A DNA stretch of 64,000 bases from Bacteroides sp. (GTDB taxonomy: Bacteria; Bacteroidota; Bacteroidia; Bacteroidales; Muribaculaceae), in contig JAMPHF010000002.1 in assembly GCA_023663525.1 (NCBI GenBank), positions 1 through 64,000 of the forward strand, given 5' to 3'. Below the pieces are notes generated by a model that was given only the letters and a program-made list of their open reading frames with translations, was not told the origin of the DNA and ran no database searches. A program made the position numbers and the translations under genes. Shown in pieces: positions 44,280 to 53,603 of the stretch (positions are counted from its first letter, which is position 1; each line of letters starts with the position of its first letter).

Positions 44280-45641
44280 ATGGCACAGAAACCTTCCATA
44301 CCCAAAGGGACACGAGATTTCACTCCGCTTGAGATGTCTCGACGCAATTATATTTTTGATACCATCCGCAGCGTGTTCCATCTTTTCGGATTCCAGCAGA
44401 TTGAGACTCCTGCCATGGAGAATCTGTCAACCCTTATGGGCAAATATGGCGAGGAAGGTGACAAACTGCTGTTCAAGATACTTAATTCCGGAGACTTCCT
44501 CCGTGGCGTAGACCCGGGTCTTATCGCTGCCGGCGACTGTCCGAAACTCGCTCCAAAACTTTGCGAGAAAGGTCTTCGCTATGACCTGACCGTCCCGTTC
44601 GCCCGCTTCGTGGTCATGCACCGCAGCGAGCTGTCCTTTCCGTTCAAACGCTTCCAGATTCAGCCCGTATGGCGCGCCGATCGTCCACAGAAAGGTCGTT
44701 ACCGCGAATTCTACCAGTGTGATGCTGATGTTGTCGGCTCTGATTCGCTGCTCAATGAGGTTGAACTCCTGCAGATGGTCGATGAAGTGTTTGCCCGTCT
44801 CGGTATCCGTACAACCATAAAGCTCAACAACCGCAAGATTCTTGCCGGTATCGCTGAACTCGTCGGCGAGCCGGAAAAGATTGTTGACATCACGGTTGCT
44901 ATTGATAAGATCGACAAAATCGGTCTTGACAAAGTGAAGGAAGAACTTTCAGAACGCGGACTCAGCACAGAAGCCATCGACCGTATCACCCCAATCATCA
45001 CACTGAGCGGGACAAATGAAGAACGTCTCAGTGCACTCGCCGGGCTTCTTGCCGGAAGCGAAATCGGGCTGAAGGGCGTGGAAGAACTCCGTGAAGTCAT
45101 GGAGGGGACAAATTCTCTCGGACTCCGTGCAGATCTCGAACTTGATGTGAGCCTGGCACGCGGTCTCAACTACTACACCGGAACAATCATAGAGGTAAAG
45201 GCCCGCGACGTGGAAATCGGAAGTATCACGGGCGGTGGACGCTACGACAACCTGACCGGCGTGTTCGGTCTTCCTGGAGTGTCAGGAGTCGGCATATCAT
45301 TTGGTGCTGACCGCATCTATGATGTCCTAAATGCCCTTAACCTCTATCCTGCCGACATTGCCGGTGCTGCAAAAGTCATGTTCACTAATTTCGGCACGGT
45401 TGAGGCTGCAAAATCGCTTGAAATCATCAAGCGACTCCGTTCAGAAGGCATTTCGGCTGAAATATACCCCGATTGTGCAAAAATGAAGAAGCAGATGGGA
45501 CGTGCTGATGCTCTCGGAATCCCCTATGTTGCTATCATCGGCGAGAACGAACTTGCCGAGGGCAAAGTGACTCTAAAGAACATGGCAACCGGTGAACAGT
45601 CGAGCCTGACACCTGACGAGCTTGTCAAAGTTTTGGATTGA
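44280..45641 (+). CDS. hisS: Histidyl-tRNA synthetase
   Basis: A 453-aa class II synthetase that charges tRNA(His). Motif 1 begins [16 protein letters not shown]; motif 2 lies around [24 protein letters not shown]. The HisRS-specific [13 protein letters not shown] and motif 3 GGGRYDNL...GISFGADRI are intact. A C-terminal anticodon-binding domain (about 360-453) is present. Closed by a perfect 11-bp hairpin at 45673-45698. Despite the name it is not linked to the histidine biosynthesis cluster at 52.7 kb. Confidence 0.97.
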   Translation: MAQKPSIPKGTRDFTPLEMSRRNYIFDTIRSVFHLFGFQQIETPAMENLSTLMGKYGEEGDKLLFKILNSGDFLRGVDPGLIAAGDCPKLAPKLCEKGLRYDLTVPFARFVVMHRSELSFPFKRFQIQPVWRADRPQKGRYREFYQCDADVVGSDSLLNEVELLQMVDEVFARLGIRTTIKLNNRKILAGIAELVGEPEKIVDITVAIDKIDKIGLDKVKEELSERGLSTEAIDRITPIITLSGTNEERLSALAGLLAGSEIGLKGVEELREVMEGTNSLGLRADLELDVSLARGLNYYTGTIIEVKARDVEIGSITGGGRYDNLTGVFGLPGVSGVGISFGADRIYDVLNALNLYPADIAGAAKVMFTNFGTVEAAKSLEIIKRLRSEGISAEIYPDCAKMKKQMGRADALGIPYVAIIGENELAEGKVTLKNMATGEQSSLTPDELVKVLD

Positions 45642-45672
45642 CGGAACTCTGCATTTTTATCTGATATTGCCA

Positions 45673-45698
45673 ATAAGTTGGTCTTTTGACCAACTTAT
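45673..45698 (+). terminator. hisS terminator
   Basis: ATAAGTTGGTC, loop TTTT, GACCAACTTAT: a perfect 11-bp stem 31 bases after the hisS stop, before the mlaE gene. Confidence 0.6.
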
Positions 45699-45764
45699 GA
45701 ACTTCCTGTGACGATAATTGGTTAAATTTGTCAGAGGAAAACGTTTCACTATATCAAAATCGGT

Positions 45765-46514
45765 ATGCTTATTTCCGACTCACTGACCACATTCGGCAAA
45801 TATTGCCTGTTCATAAGCAAAGTCTTCTCTATCCCCGACAAGTGGAAGACTTTCGTCAAACGCACTTTTTTTGAGATAACCAAACTCGGTGTGGACTCAA
45901 TCCCGCTGGTAATCGTCATTTCACTTTTTATCGGTGCTGTGATCACCATACAGATGCAGCTCAACATTGTCTCTCCGCTTGTCCCCTCCTACTCGACAGG
46001 TCTCGCAACCCGTGAGATTATTCTCCTGGAGTTCTCCAACTCCATCCTATGCCTCATACTTGCCGGAAAAGTAGGCTCGAACATTGCATCTGAAATCGGG
46101 ACAATGCGCGTCACCGAGCAGATTGACGCGCTTGACATCATGGGAGTCAATTCTGCCAATTTCCTCGTCCTGCCAAAAATCATCGGTTTTCTCCTCTACA
46201 TGCCGGTGCTTGTGATATTCTGTATTTTCACCTCCTTTTTAGGAGGCGTGGTAATCGCCATCTTCACAGGCATAATCCCCCTCAGCCGATTCATTTACGG
46301 TCTTCAGACAATGTTCTCGGAGTGGTACGTCTGGTATGGTCTGATAAAATCACTATTCTTCTCATTCATCATCACATCGGTCGCCGCTTTCTATGGCTAC
46401 TATGTCAAGGGAGGTGCGCTTGAAGTCGGAAAGGCTTCCACCAATGCCGTGGTCGCTTCAAGCATATTGATTCTCCTGCTCGACGTTGTGTTGACAAAAC
46501 TTTTGCTGCAATGA
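45765..46514 (+). CDS. mlaE: MlaE-family ABC transporter permease
   Basis: A 249-aa inner-membrane permease of the MlaE type. With an MlaF ATPase and an MCE (MlaD) protein it moves phospholipids between the membranes to maintain outer-membrane asymmetry. Seen: SLFIGAVITIQMQLNI, the conserved LAGKVGSNIASEIGTMRVTEQIDALDIMGVN block, and about five hydrophobic segments. The stop overlaps the ATPase start by 4 bases (ATGA), so they are coupled. No MCE-domain gene follows; it must lie elsewhere. Confidence 0.93.
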   Translation: MLISDSLTTFGKYCLFISKVFSIPDKWKTFVKRTFFEITKLGVDSIPLVIVISLFIGAVITIQMQLNIVSPLVPSYSTGLATREIILLEFSNSILCLILAGKVGSNIASEIGTMRVTEQIDALDIMGVNSANFLVLPKIIGFLLYMPVLVIFCIFTSFLGGVVIAIFTGIIPLSRFIYGLQTMFSEWYVWYGLIKSLFFSFIITSVAAFYGYYVKGGALEVGKASTNAVVASSILILLLDVVLTKLLLQ

Positions 46515-47296
46515 TTGAAGTCAGAAACATAACTAAATCGTTTGATGGCAAGACCATCCTCCACGATGTCAGTGCAGTCTTCCAGACCGGGAAGACAAAT
46601 CTGATCATCGGGCAGAGTGGCTCTGGAAAAACCGTGCTTGTCAAATCGCTCGTCGGACTCCTGCGTCCGGAACATGGTGAAATCCTCTATGATGGACGCG
46701 ACCTTCTGAAAATGGATCAGACCCAAGTCAAGGAATTGCGCAAGGAAATCGGGATGCTCTTTCAAGGCTCGGCTTTGTTCGACTCTGAGACTGTGCTCGG
46801 TAATGTCATGTTTCCACTGACGATGTTCACCAAGATGAGCTATGGCGAGATGAAGGACCGCGCACAGTTCTGTCTTGAACGTGTGAATCTGAAAGGTGCT
46901 GACAATAAATATCCCTCAGAGATTTCCGGAGGTATGCAGAAACGTGTTGCCATTGCCCGTGCAATCGCCCTCAATCCTAAATACCTTTTCTGCGATGAAC
47001 CCAATTCCGGTCTTGATCCGCGCACGTCTATCCTTATTGACGAACTGTTGAGCGACATCACGCATGAATATAACATAACTACCATCATCAATACCCACGA
47101 TATGAACTCCGTGCTCGGCATTGGAGAAAACATAATATTCATCAACAAGGGGTATCGAGAGTGGGTTGGCGACATGCATCAGATTTACGAGACTTCCAAT
47201 GAGGCTCTGAACGAATTTGTGTTTGCCAATGATCTTTTCCAAAAAGTTAGAGCCTACGTACTGTCAAACGCAACAAGAAACAAACCGAAAGAATAA
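46511..47296 (+). CDS. mlaF: MlaF-family ABC transporter ATP-binding protein
   Basis: A 261-aa ATPase that powers the MlaE-type lipid transporter. Walker A is GQSGSGKTVLVKSL, the Q-loop lies in IGMLFQGSALFD (typical of the MlaF group), the signature is ISGGMQKRVAIARAIA, and Walker B is YLFCDEPNSGLDP. The H-loop is TIINTHDMNS. Translationally coupled to mlaE by ATGA overlap and terminated by the strong hairpin at 47337-47378. Confidence 0.94.
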   Translation: MIEVRNITKSFDGKTILHDVSAVFQTGKTNLIIGQSGSGKTVLVKSLVGLLRPEHGEILYDGRDLLKMDQTQVKELRKEIGMLFQGSALFDSETVLGNVMFPLTMFTKMSYGEMKDRAQFCLERVNLKGADNKYPSEISGGMQKRVAIARAIALNPKYLFCDEPNSGLDPRTSILIDELLSDITHEYNITTIINTHDMNSVLGIGENIIFINKGYREWVGDMHQIYETSNEALNEFVFANDLFQKVRAYVLSNATRNKPKE

Positions 47297-47336
47297 AAGC
47301 CTGTCTCATCAGTGGGACAGACTCGTTCACGAATCG

Positions 47337-47378
47337 AAACATGCGCTGAAATCTAAAAGATGATTTCAGCGCATGTTT
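47337..47378. terminator. 17-bp hairpin between mlaF and the MFS gene, overlapping the MFS stop
   Basis: Arms 47337-47353 and 47362-47378 are perfect complements with an 8-base loop. On the plus strand it is followed by TTTTGATTT. The MFS stop codon (47366-47368) and last codons lie inside the right arm. A second small hairpin (47300-47320, CTGTC/GACAG) precedes it. Confidence 0.75.
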
Positions 47379-48559
47379 TGATTTATACACTCTTTGCGAG
47401 AATACGTTATGAGCGCAAAAATGAGGGAAATAGTCGCGCATATACCTAACAGAATCAGCGTAGTGGTCATTATGTCACCGATACCGACGAGTGGCGAAAC
47501 AATACTGCCGGAAAGGAATCCCCCCGCTCCGAAAATTGCAGAGGCTGTCCCTATGGATTTACGGCCCTCATCCATGGCCAAAGTTGTGGCTGAAGTGAAT
47601 ATGAAACCGAGACTCACCAGCATTGTGAACGTGAATATCTCATAAGGCCAAAAGGACGGCATAAAAATATTGGATAGAATCTGAAGCATTACGGAGATGA
47701 TGATTCCCAATGCCCCAAACAGAGCCGCATTTCTCATTTTCTTGAACTTTAATGACAATCCGGAGCCAATGCCGATGCCTAAAGCATTAACACCGAAAAT
47801 CAGTGCAAATTGCAATTCAGAATAGCCGAAATGTCCCTGAACAATAAACGATGCCGATGATATGTAGGAGAACAGCACACCGCAGGCAAACATATACATC
47901 ACCGTATAAATCACGTAATATTTCAACCGTAAAATTTCAGGGAAATTGCGGAGCAGACTCACAACTGAGCCTTTATATCGGCCATCCTTTGTCAGTGATT
48001 CGCGGAAAATCAAACACATAGCAAGAATTGCGACTCCGATACCGAACAAAATCCAAAAAATTCCTTTCCATCCAACGGCTTCCGATACAAGTCCGCCGAC
48101 AACAGGCGCAGTGACAGGCGCGATACCGTTGACTGCTCCTATAATTGCAAGCATTTTTGCAAGCTCGCGTCCAGAACAACAGTCTGTGGCAACCGAACGT
48201 GACAGGACAAGACCACCTGAGCCGCCGAGACCCTGCAGAAATCTGCACATGTTGAAAAATTCAATTGTCGGAGAATAGATCGACACCACCGTAGCCACCG
48301 AGAACAATATCATTGAGGCGACAATAACCGGTCGGCGACCATATTTATCGCTCAACGGACCGAAAAATATCTGCCCCACAGCAAGACCAAGCATACTCGT
48401 TGCGAGTCCCATCTGCACCTGCGAAGCCGTCGTCTTAAACACATCGGCCATAGAGGGAAGCGTCGGCAGATACATGTCGGTCACAAATGGACCGAACGCC
48501 GACAACATTCCGAGGAAAATAATCAAAAAAATGTAGTATTTCTTACTGAACTGTGTCAT
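47366..48559 (-). CDS. Bcr/CflA-type MFS multidrug exporter
   Basis: A 397-aa protein with 12 predicted membrane helices. Seen: FVTDMYLPTLPSMADVF near residue 25 (the Bcr/CflA N-terminal block), the MFS loop 2-3 motif GPLSDKYGRRPVI, and an R/G-rich FLQGLGGSGGLVLSRSVATD after helix 3, typical of drug:H+ antiporters. The substrate is unknown. It is the third gene of an nrdD-nrdG-MFS run (27 bases after nrdG), though coupling to ribonucleotide reduction has no obvious logic. The 3' end is folded into the shared terminator. Confidence 0.9.
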   Translation of the reverse strand: MTQFSKKYYIFLIIFLGMLSAFGPFVTDMYLPTLPSMADVFKTTASQVQMGLATSMLGLAVGQIFFGPLSDKYGRRPVIVASMILFSVATVVSIYSPTIEFFNMCRFLQGLGGSGGLVLSRSVATDCCSGRELAKMLAIIGAVNGIAPVTAPVVGGLVSEAVGWKGIFWILFGIGVAILAMCLIFRESLTKDGRYKGSVVSLLRNFPEILRLKYYVIYTVMYMFACGVLFSYISSASFIVQGHFGYSELQFALIFGVNALGIGIGSGLSLKFKKMRNAALFGALGIIISVMLQILSNIFMPSFWPYEIFTFTMLVSLGFIFTSATTLAMDEGRKSIGTASAIFGAGGFLSGSIVSPLVGIGDIMTTTLILLGICATISLIFALITYSRKECINQNMR

Positions 48560-48585
48560 GACATAACTATAAGCAATCCCTTATT

Positions 48586-49062
48586 TCACCACTCCCATTC
48601 GACAATTGAACCGGGAGTGCTTTTTTTGATGTCTATCAACCGCTGATTGGCTGAGCCTCTGAACAAAAGGCCGACATCACGCTGAGATTCTATAAACGGT
48701 CCGTCCACGAGCACATCCACACAGCTGAGAAATTCAGCCACGCCGGAATCCGCCATAAGTGCTTCATACTTAAAACCCGTATAGCACCATATAGTTTTTC
48801 CAAGTTTGCGTATCTCACGCGCCAATGGAAGAATCTTATCCACCACATACAATGGATCACCGCCTGTAAACGTCACGTCAAAGTCATTCTCGATAATTAT
48901 ATCCAGGATTTCTCGAACTGACATCTCGCGTCCACCCTCGAAGTCCCATGATTGTGGATTATGACAACCGGGACACTCATGAGAACATCCGGCAAAATAT
49001 ATGGCGGTACGAAGTCCGGGACCGTCAACAGACGTTCCCGGAACAATATCAAGTATTCTCAT
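48586..49062 (-). CDS. nrdG: Anaerobic ribonucleotide reductase-activating protein
   Basis: A 158-aa radical SAM protein that installs the glycyl radical on NrdD. The iron-sulfur motif is AGCSHECPGCHN (CxxxCxxC), with TSVDGPGLRTAIYF before it and TFTGGDPLY after it. Short, as expected for NrdG. The ATG ending at 49062 is used; a second ATG one codon upstream is equivalent. It lies 38 bases after nrdD on the same strand. Confidence 0.95.
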   Translation of the reverse strand: MRILDIVPGTSVDGPGLRTAIYFAGCSHECPGCHNPQSWDFEGGREMSVREILDIIIENDFDVTFTGGDPLYVVDKILPLAREIRKLGKTIWCYTGFKYEALMADSGVAEFLSCVDVLVDGPFIESQRDVGLLFRGSANQRLIDIKKSTPGSIVEWEW

Positions 49063-49100
49063 CACTTTCTGAGAGAGAGATAAACACTTCCTGTAAAATT

Positions 49101-51308
49101 TTATTTATGCACAATCCTATCCTTCAACTCGGCAAGTTTCGCACTGTTCCAGCGGTCGGTCGTGCCAACGAGATAGCCCGTGATGCGCTGCAGGCAGTCG
49201 ATATTGTGGCTATGACACTTCGGACACTCCTCAAGATTCTCTTGTGCATCCTCATAGCCGCAATCCATACAACGGTTACGGTTATGGTTGACTGATGAGT
49301 ATCCTATATTATATTTATCCATCAAGTCAACGATGTCTGAGATGGCCTTGGGGTTATGGGTCGCATCACCGTCAATTTCGACATAGAATATATGACCACC
49401 GCCTGTAAGCTCATGATACGGAGCCTCGATTTCCGCCTTGTGACGTGGCGAGCAGTGATAATACACCGGGATGTGGTTGGAATTGGTGTAGTAAATCTTG
49501 TCAGTTATGCCCGGGATCACGCCGAAAGTCTTGCGATCAAGCGAAGTGAATTTCCCCGACAAGCCCTCGGCGGGAGTGGCAAGCACTGAAAAGTTGTGTT
49601 GGAACTTCTCACTGTATTCATTCACTCGTTCACGCATGTGACCGACAATCTTCAGACCAAGAGCCTGCGCCTCGTCGCTCTCACCATGATGTTTGCCGAC
49701 AAGTGCAATCAGACATTCCGCTAATCCGATGAAACCGATTCCGAGCGTACCTTGATTTATCACGGATTCGATCGTGTCGGTCGGGGCAAGATTCTCTGCT
49801 CCGTTCCACAGACGTGACATCAGCAGGGGGAATTGCTTGACCATAGCTGTCTTTTGGAAATCGTAACGGTCACAGAGTTGACGAGCCGTTATGTCAAGGA
49901 TTTCATCGAGCTTTTTGAAGAATGCTGCAATACGGCTGTCCTTGTCAGCAATCTGCATACACTCGATTGCGATACGGACGATATTGATGGTTGAGAAACT
50001 GATGTTGCCGCGTCCGATTGAAGTTTTCTCTCCAAAACGGTTCTCAAACACGCGTGTGCGGCAACCCATCGTAGCGACTTCATAATTGTAGCGCAGCGGG
50101 TCATTCGCATCCCATTTCTCGTGGTAGTTGAATGTAGCGTCAAGATTGACGAAATTCGGGAAAAATCTGCGCGCTGTCACCTTGCAAGCGAGCTTATAGA
50201 GGTCATAGTTGCGGTCTTCGGGAAGATAGCTTACTCCACGCTTCTTCTTCCAAATCTGTATGGGGAAGATTGCAGTCGCCCCGTTGCCTACACCCTCATA
50301 AGTCGAATTGAGGAGCTCACGGATGATGCAACGACCTTCAGCAGAAGTGTCTGTACCATAATTAATGGAACTGAACACCACCTGATTGCCACCACGCGAG
50401 TGTATGGTATTCATGTTGTGGATAAACGCTTCCATTGCCTGATGAACACGGCTGACAGTCTGGTTGACAGAATGTTGAATCCAACGTTCGTTGCCTGCCA
50501 GTCCTTCAAGCGGCCGCTTGATGTAATCATCAATCTCTGCGTCATAGAGTGCTGAAAGATCCTCACCCGTCAAGTCTTCAAGTTTCTTGACTTCCTCGAT
50601 GTATGATGCGCGCACAAAAGGCGCGAGATAAAAATCGAAAGCCGGGATGGCCTGACCTCCGTGCATCTCGTTCTGGGCAGTCTCAAGCGAGATACACCCG
50701 ATGATGCTGGCAGTCTCGATTCGTTTTGCCGGGCGTGATTCGCCATGTCCGGCAACAAAACCGTATTTCAAAATCCTGTCAAGCGGATGCTGCACACACG
50801 TGAGGCTCTTTGTCGGATAGTAGTCCTTGTCGTGGATATGAAGATAACCATTCTGCACGGCTTCACGCACCTCCTGCGAGAGAAGATAATCATCAACGAA
50901 AGGTTTTGTGGTCTCGCTTGCAAACTTCATCATCATTCCGGCCGGAGAATCCGTGTTCATGTTGGCATTCTCACGGGTTATGTCGTTGCTCTTTGCCTCG
51001 ATAATCTCAAGGAACATGTCGCGTGTCTTCGCACGACGGGCTATCGACCTTTGGTCACGGTAGGCAATGTAACGTTTGGCAACCTCTTTACGCGGAGAGT
51101 TCATAAGCTCAAACTCGACACTGTCCTGGATCTCCTCGACGGACATCTGCTCACGGCCCGTCATACCGATGCGGTCTGTGATACGTGAGATGAGAGCTTC
51201 GTCCTCGCCCATCTCGGTCGTAAGCATCGCCTTGCGGATTGCTGCCTTGATTTTTTCTTCATTATATCCGACGATTCTACCGTCGCGTTTGACCACTGTC
51301 AGTATCAT
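49101..51308 (-). CDS. nrdD: Anaerobic ribonucleoside-triphosphate reductase
   Basis: A 735-aa glycyl-radical enzyme that makes dNTPs without oxygen. An N-terminal ATP-cone (ILTVVKRDGRIVGYNEEKIKAAI) gives allosteric control. The catalytic body includes SRGGNQVVFSSINYG with the active-site region. A C-terminal zinc site (CMDCG ... CPKCH) and the glycyl radical site RITGYLVG (Gly at 711) are intact. It forms an operon with nrdG. Its promoter (-7 box 51401-51408) is overlapped at -33 by an 11-bp palindrome. An oxygen-free lifestyle is indicated. Confidence 0.97.
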   Translation of the reverse strand: MILTVVKRDGRIVGYNEEKIKAAIRKAMLTTEMGEDEALISRITDRIGMTGREQMSVEEIQDSVEFELMNSPRKEVAKRYIAYRDQRSIARRAKTRDMFLEIIEAKSNDITRENANMNTDSPAGMMMKFASETTKPFVDDYLLSQEVREAVQNGYLHIHDKDYYPTKSLTCVQHPLDRILKYGFVAGHGESRPAKRIETASIIGCISLETAQNEMHGGQAIPAFDFYLAPFVRASYIEEVKKLEDLTGEDLSALYDAEIDDYIKRPLEGLAGNERWIQHSVNQTVSRVHQAMEAFIHNMNTIHSRGGNQVVFSSINYGTDTSAEGRCIIRELLNSTYEGVGNGATAIFPIQIWKKKRGVSYLPEDRNYDLYKLACKVTARRFFPNFVNLDATFNYHEKWDANDPLRYNYEVATMGCRTRVFENRFGEKTSIGRGNISFSTINIVRIAIECMQIADKDSRIAAFFKKLDEILDITARQLCDRYDFQKTAMVKQFPLLMSRLWNGAENLAPTDTIESVINQGTLGIGFIGLAECLIALVGKHHGESDEAQALGLKIVGHMRERVNEYSEKFQHNFSVLATPAEGLSGKFTSLDRKTFGVIPGITDKIYYTNSNHIPVYYHCSPRHKAEIEAPYHELTGGGHIFYVEIDGDATHNPKAISDIVDLMDKYNIGYSSVNHNRNRCMDCGYEDAQENLEECPKCHSHNIDCLQRITGYLVGTTDRWNSAKLAELKDRIVHK

Positions 51309-51400
51309 TTCTCGTTGATTGATTTGAGGATTTTATATAACTGTTTAGTATTCTGATGTGACTCTGCCGGGAGACGTTTTGTCGCTGGCAAAAGCGTCAG

Positions 51401-51449
51401 CAAAGTTACATACATATAAACAATAATCCAACACTTTGGTTGGATTATT
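51401..51449 (-). promoter_or_regulatory. nrdD promoter with palindrome over the -33 region
   Basis: Minus strand GTTG (51429-51432), 20 bases, TAACTTTG (51401-51408). The perfect inverted repeat AATAATCCAAC (51422-51432), 6 bases, GTTGGATTATT (51439-51449) covers the -33 box, so it could be an operator, or the terminator of the upstream HAD gene. Confidence 0.55.
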
Positions 51450-51466
51450 TTATCATAAATTTTTAT

Positions 51467-51545
51467 TTTTGGACAACTTTAGACAGTTATTAAATCTGTA
51501 ATAACTTAATATATTGTAATATATGTTTTCGTTTTGGACAACTTT
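51467..51545. repeat. Two direct copies of TTTTGGACAACTTT, 65 bases apart
   Basis: Exact 14-base copies at 51467-51480 and 51532-51545, in the AT-rich gap between the HAD gene and nrdD. Function unknown; a paired regulator site is possible. Confidence 0.6.
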
Positions 51546-51551
51546 GCGTAT

Positions 51552-52190
51552 TCAACGCTTTCTCAAATCATCAAAGTCGAGCAATTCGATTAGTGAACTG
51601 ATGAGTTTTTTCGGTTGATTTTCCTGAGGAAAAAGATTAAAATCCTGACTGAAAATATTTTCACCATGCGTACCATCCAGCAGGCACACGGTGTCCCATC
51701 CCAGTCTGTTTCCGGGTATGAAATCCTTGGCGGGGTTATCACCGACATACATATACTTTTCCATCGGTCCACACTCCAGCATTATCCTGCCGAATGAATC
51801 ACCTGAAACCTTCTCCACTCCCGTCTCACCCGAGATGAAAATCATCCTCTCGTCGATGAATCGGTCCAGGCCAAGGGCATTAATTTTGTTTCGCTGAGTC
51901 AGACCTCGCCCATCGGTCACCAGCCCGAGGATATGTCCGCGTTTTTTCAGTGAAGCAAGCGTGTAGAGCGATTGCCATGGCAGCCGGATGGCGGGATAAT
52001 GCGACCGGTAAAGTTCAAGTTGGTCATTTATTGGAAGACCTGTTGAATCAAACGCCTCACGCGGAGTAGAGGCATGGAGCATTTTTGCGAGCAATCCGTG
52101 ACCATAGCGATTGGCAATGGCACGATAGCCCGACCTCACGAAATCCATCTCGGCATAAAGTGTATCGTCAAGATCAAAAACGACAATCAC
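51552..52190 (-). CDS. HAD-superfamily hydrolase
   Basis: A 212-aa phosphatase-like protein of the HAD superfamily. Motif I is VVFDLDDTLY (nucleophile Asp at residue 5, acid/base at 7). A helical cap occupies residues 15-80, motif II is LVTDGRG, motif III Lys lies around VEKVSGDSFG, and motif IV is YVGDNPAKDFIPGNRLG. The substrate is unknown; the phosphoglycolate-phosphatase/YjjG-like group is nearest by eye. It starts 22 bases after the Dabb gene and may share its transcript. Confidence 0.88.
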   Translation of the reverse strand: MIVVFDLDDTLYAEMDFVRSGYRAIANRYGHGLLAKMLHASTPREAFDSTGLPINDQLELYRSHYPAIRLPWQSLYTLASLKKRGHILGLVTDGRGLTQRNKINALGLDRFIDERMIFISGETGVEKVSGDSFGRIMLECGPMEKYMYVGDNPAKDFIPGNRLGWDTVCLLDGTHGENIFSQDFNLFPQENQPKKLISSLIELLDFDDLRKR

Positions 52191-52212
52191 CTTTCATCTC
52201 ACTGTTTTACGA

Positions 52213-52506
52213 TCAACAATAATAATCCACGCACGCACGCGCTTCCTTGTGTGGCCCGACTATTGATGCAGCCGCGACATGAGCAGGATGTTTGGCATAT
52301 ATTTCAACATCCTTCATCTCAGGGACAATCGCCGTAAGAACCACATCCCAATCTTCGGATGGATTCTCATTTATGCCAACTTCCATTGACTCAAGCACAT
52401 CAATCTGCGACGGAAGCTCGAGGAGTGCGTGTTTGAATCGCTCGGCGACTTCTCTACGAAGCTCCGCACTGCCTTTCAGCTTGAAACATACTATATGTTT
52501 GACCAT
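52213..52506 (-). CDS. Dabb (stress-responsive A/B barrel) family protein
   Basis: A 97-aa dimeric ferredoxin-like barrel protein. MVKHIVCFKLK at the start, LPSQIDVLESMEVGIN in the middle and YAKHPAHVAAASIVGPHKEARACVDYYC at the end are hallmarks. Members bind small hydrophobic ligands or act in varied enzymatic roles; no precise function is known. It is the first gene of a probable two-gene unit with the HAD hydrolase. No consensus promoter box found upstream. Confidence 0.9.
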   Translation of the reverse strand: MVKHIVCFKLKGSAELRREVAERFKHALLELPSQIDVLESMEVGINENPSEDWDVVLTAIVPEMKDVEIYAKHPAHVAAASIVGPHKEARACVDYYC

Positions 52507-52701
52507 TTTACTACATTATTAATATATGATACATGGACGTTCAAAATTCGGAGTCAAAATTAATATTTTTTCGTCACACATCGCCCGTTGTCAATGTAAA
52601 AATTTTTCAGATGGCAAATCTGTCTGTTTCTCCGAATGAAATAAAATCATTAGTTTTTGTGACAATTTGCTTTATGACACTAAAAAATGGAATAAAAAAT
52701 G

Positions 52702-52709
52702 TAACTTTG
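52702..52709 (+). promoter_or_regulatory. his operon promoter -7 box
   Basis: TAACTTTG followed by C, 28 bases before the hisG ATG. A TTTG at 52666 is too far for a regular -33. No His-rich leader peptide was seen in the short leader. Confidence 0.5.
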
Positions 52710-52737
52710 CAGCACTTATAACGAAAACGAAGAATTT

Positions 52738-53589
52738 ATGTTACGAATTGCCATACAAGCCAAAGGTCGCCTTAATGAAAAGACCGTGGCACTGCTTGCC
52801 GATGCCGGCATCTCTGCTTCTGTTGGAAGCCGTTCACTCATTGCACATGCCAAAGGCTTCCCGGTCGATCTCCTGCTGTTGCGCGACGATGACATTCCTC
52901 AGGCAGTAGCCATGGGGACTGCCGATATTGGAATTGTCGGCTTGAACGAAGTGGAGGAAAAAGGAGTGGATGTCACCCGTGTGCTCGACCTCGGATTCGG
53001 CGGTTGCCGTCTCAGTCTTGCCGTTCCACGCGAAGCTGACTACAACGGTCTCCAGTGGTTCAACGGCAAACGCATAGCGACTTCATATCCCGCCATCCTC
53101 TCGCGTTTTCTCAAATCGAAGTCAATCGATGCGGAAATCCATACCATCACCGGCTCGGTCGAAATCGCGCCTGCCGTTGGAATGGCTGATGCGATTTTTG
53201 ACATTGTTTCCTCCGGCGGCACATTGATTCAGAATGGGCTTGTAGAGGTTGAATCCATACTTGAATCACAGGCTGTACTTATTGCAACCCCCGGACTTCC
53301 AGCAGAAAAACAGACTGAGCTTGACAAACTATGCTTCCGCTTCCGTTCCATCATCGAAAGCCGGGGTATGAAATACGTGTTGATGAACCTTCCGAAAGCA
53401 TCGCTTGACGAAGCACTCAGTATTCTTCCCGGAATGAAAAGCCCTACAATCCTCCATCTCGCCGACCCCGACTGGCTGTCAGTCCATGCAGTCATCCCCG
53501 AATCGCAGCTATGGGAACGGATTGAAAGGCTAAAGGCAATAGGGGCAGAGGACATACTCGTGCTTGTACTTGAAAACATTGTTAAATAA
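52738..53589 (+). CDS. hisG: ATP phosphoribosyltransferase
   Basis: A 283-aa enzyme for the first step of histidine synthesis, joining ATP and PRPP to phosphoribosyl-ATP. It is the long, HisZ-independent form: the N-terminal catalytic domains include LRIAIQAKGRLNEKT and the PRPP-binding DAIFDIVSSGGTL. A C-terminal regulatory ACT-like domain (about 210-283) lets histidine inhibit it. It is the first gene of the hisG-D-C-B-H-A run, 14 bases before hisD. Confidence 0.96.
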   Translation: MLRIAIQAKGRLNEKTVALLADAGISASVGSRSLIAHAKGFPVDLLLLRDDDIPQAVAMGTADIGIVGLNEVEEKGVDVTRVLDLGFGGCRLSLAVPREADYNGLQWFNGKRIATSYPAILSRFLKSKSIDAEIHTITGSVEIAPAVGMADAIFDIVSSGGTLIQNGLVEVESILESQAVLIATPGLPAEKQTELDKLCFRFRSIIESRGMKYVLMNLPKASLDEALSILPGMKSPTILHLADPDWLSVHAVIPESQLWERIERLKAIGAEDILVLVLENIVK

Positions 53590-53603
53590 GGTCATCCATC
53601 GTC

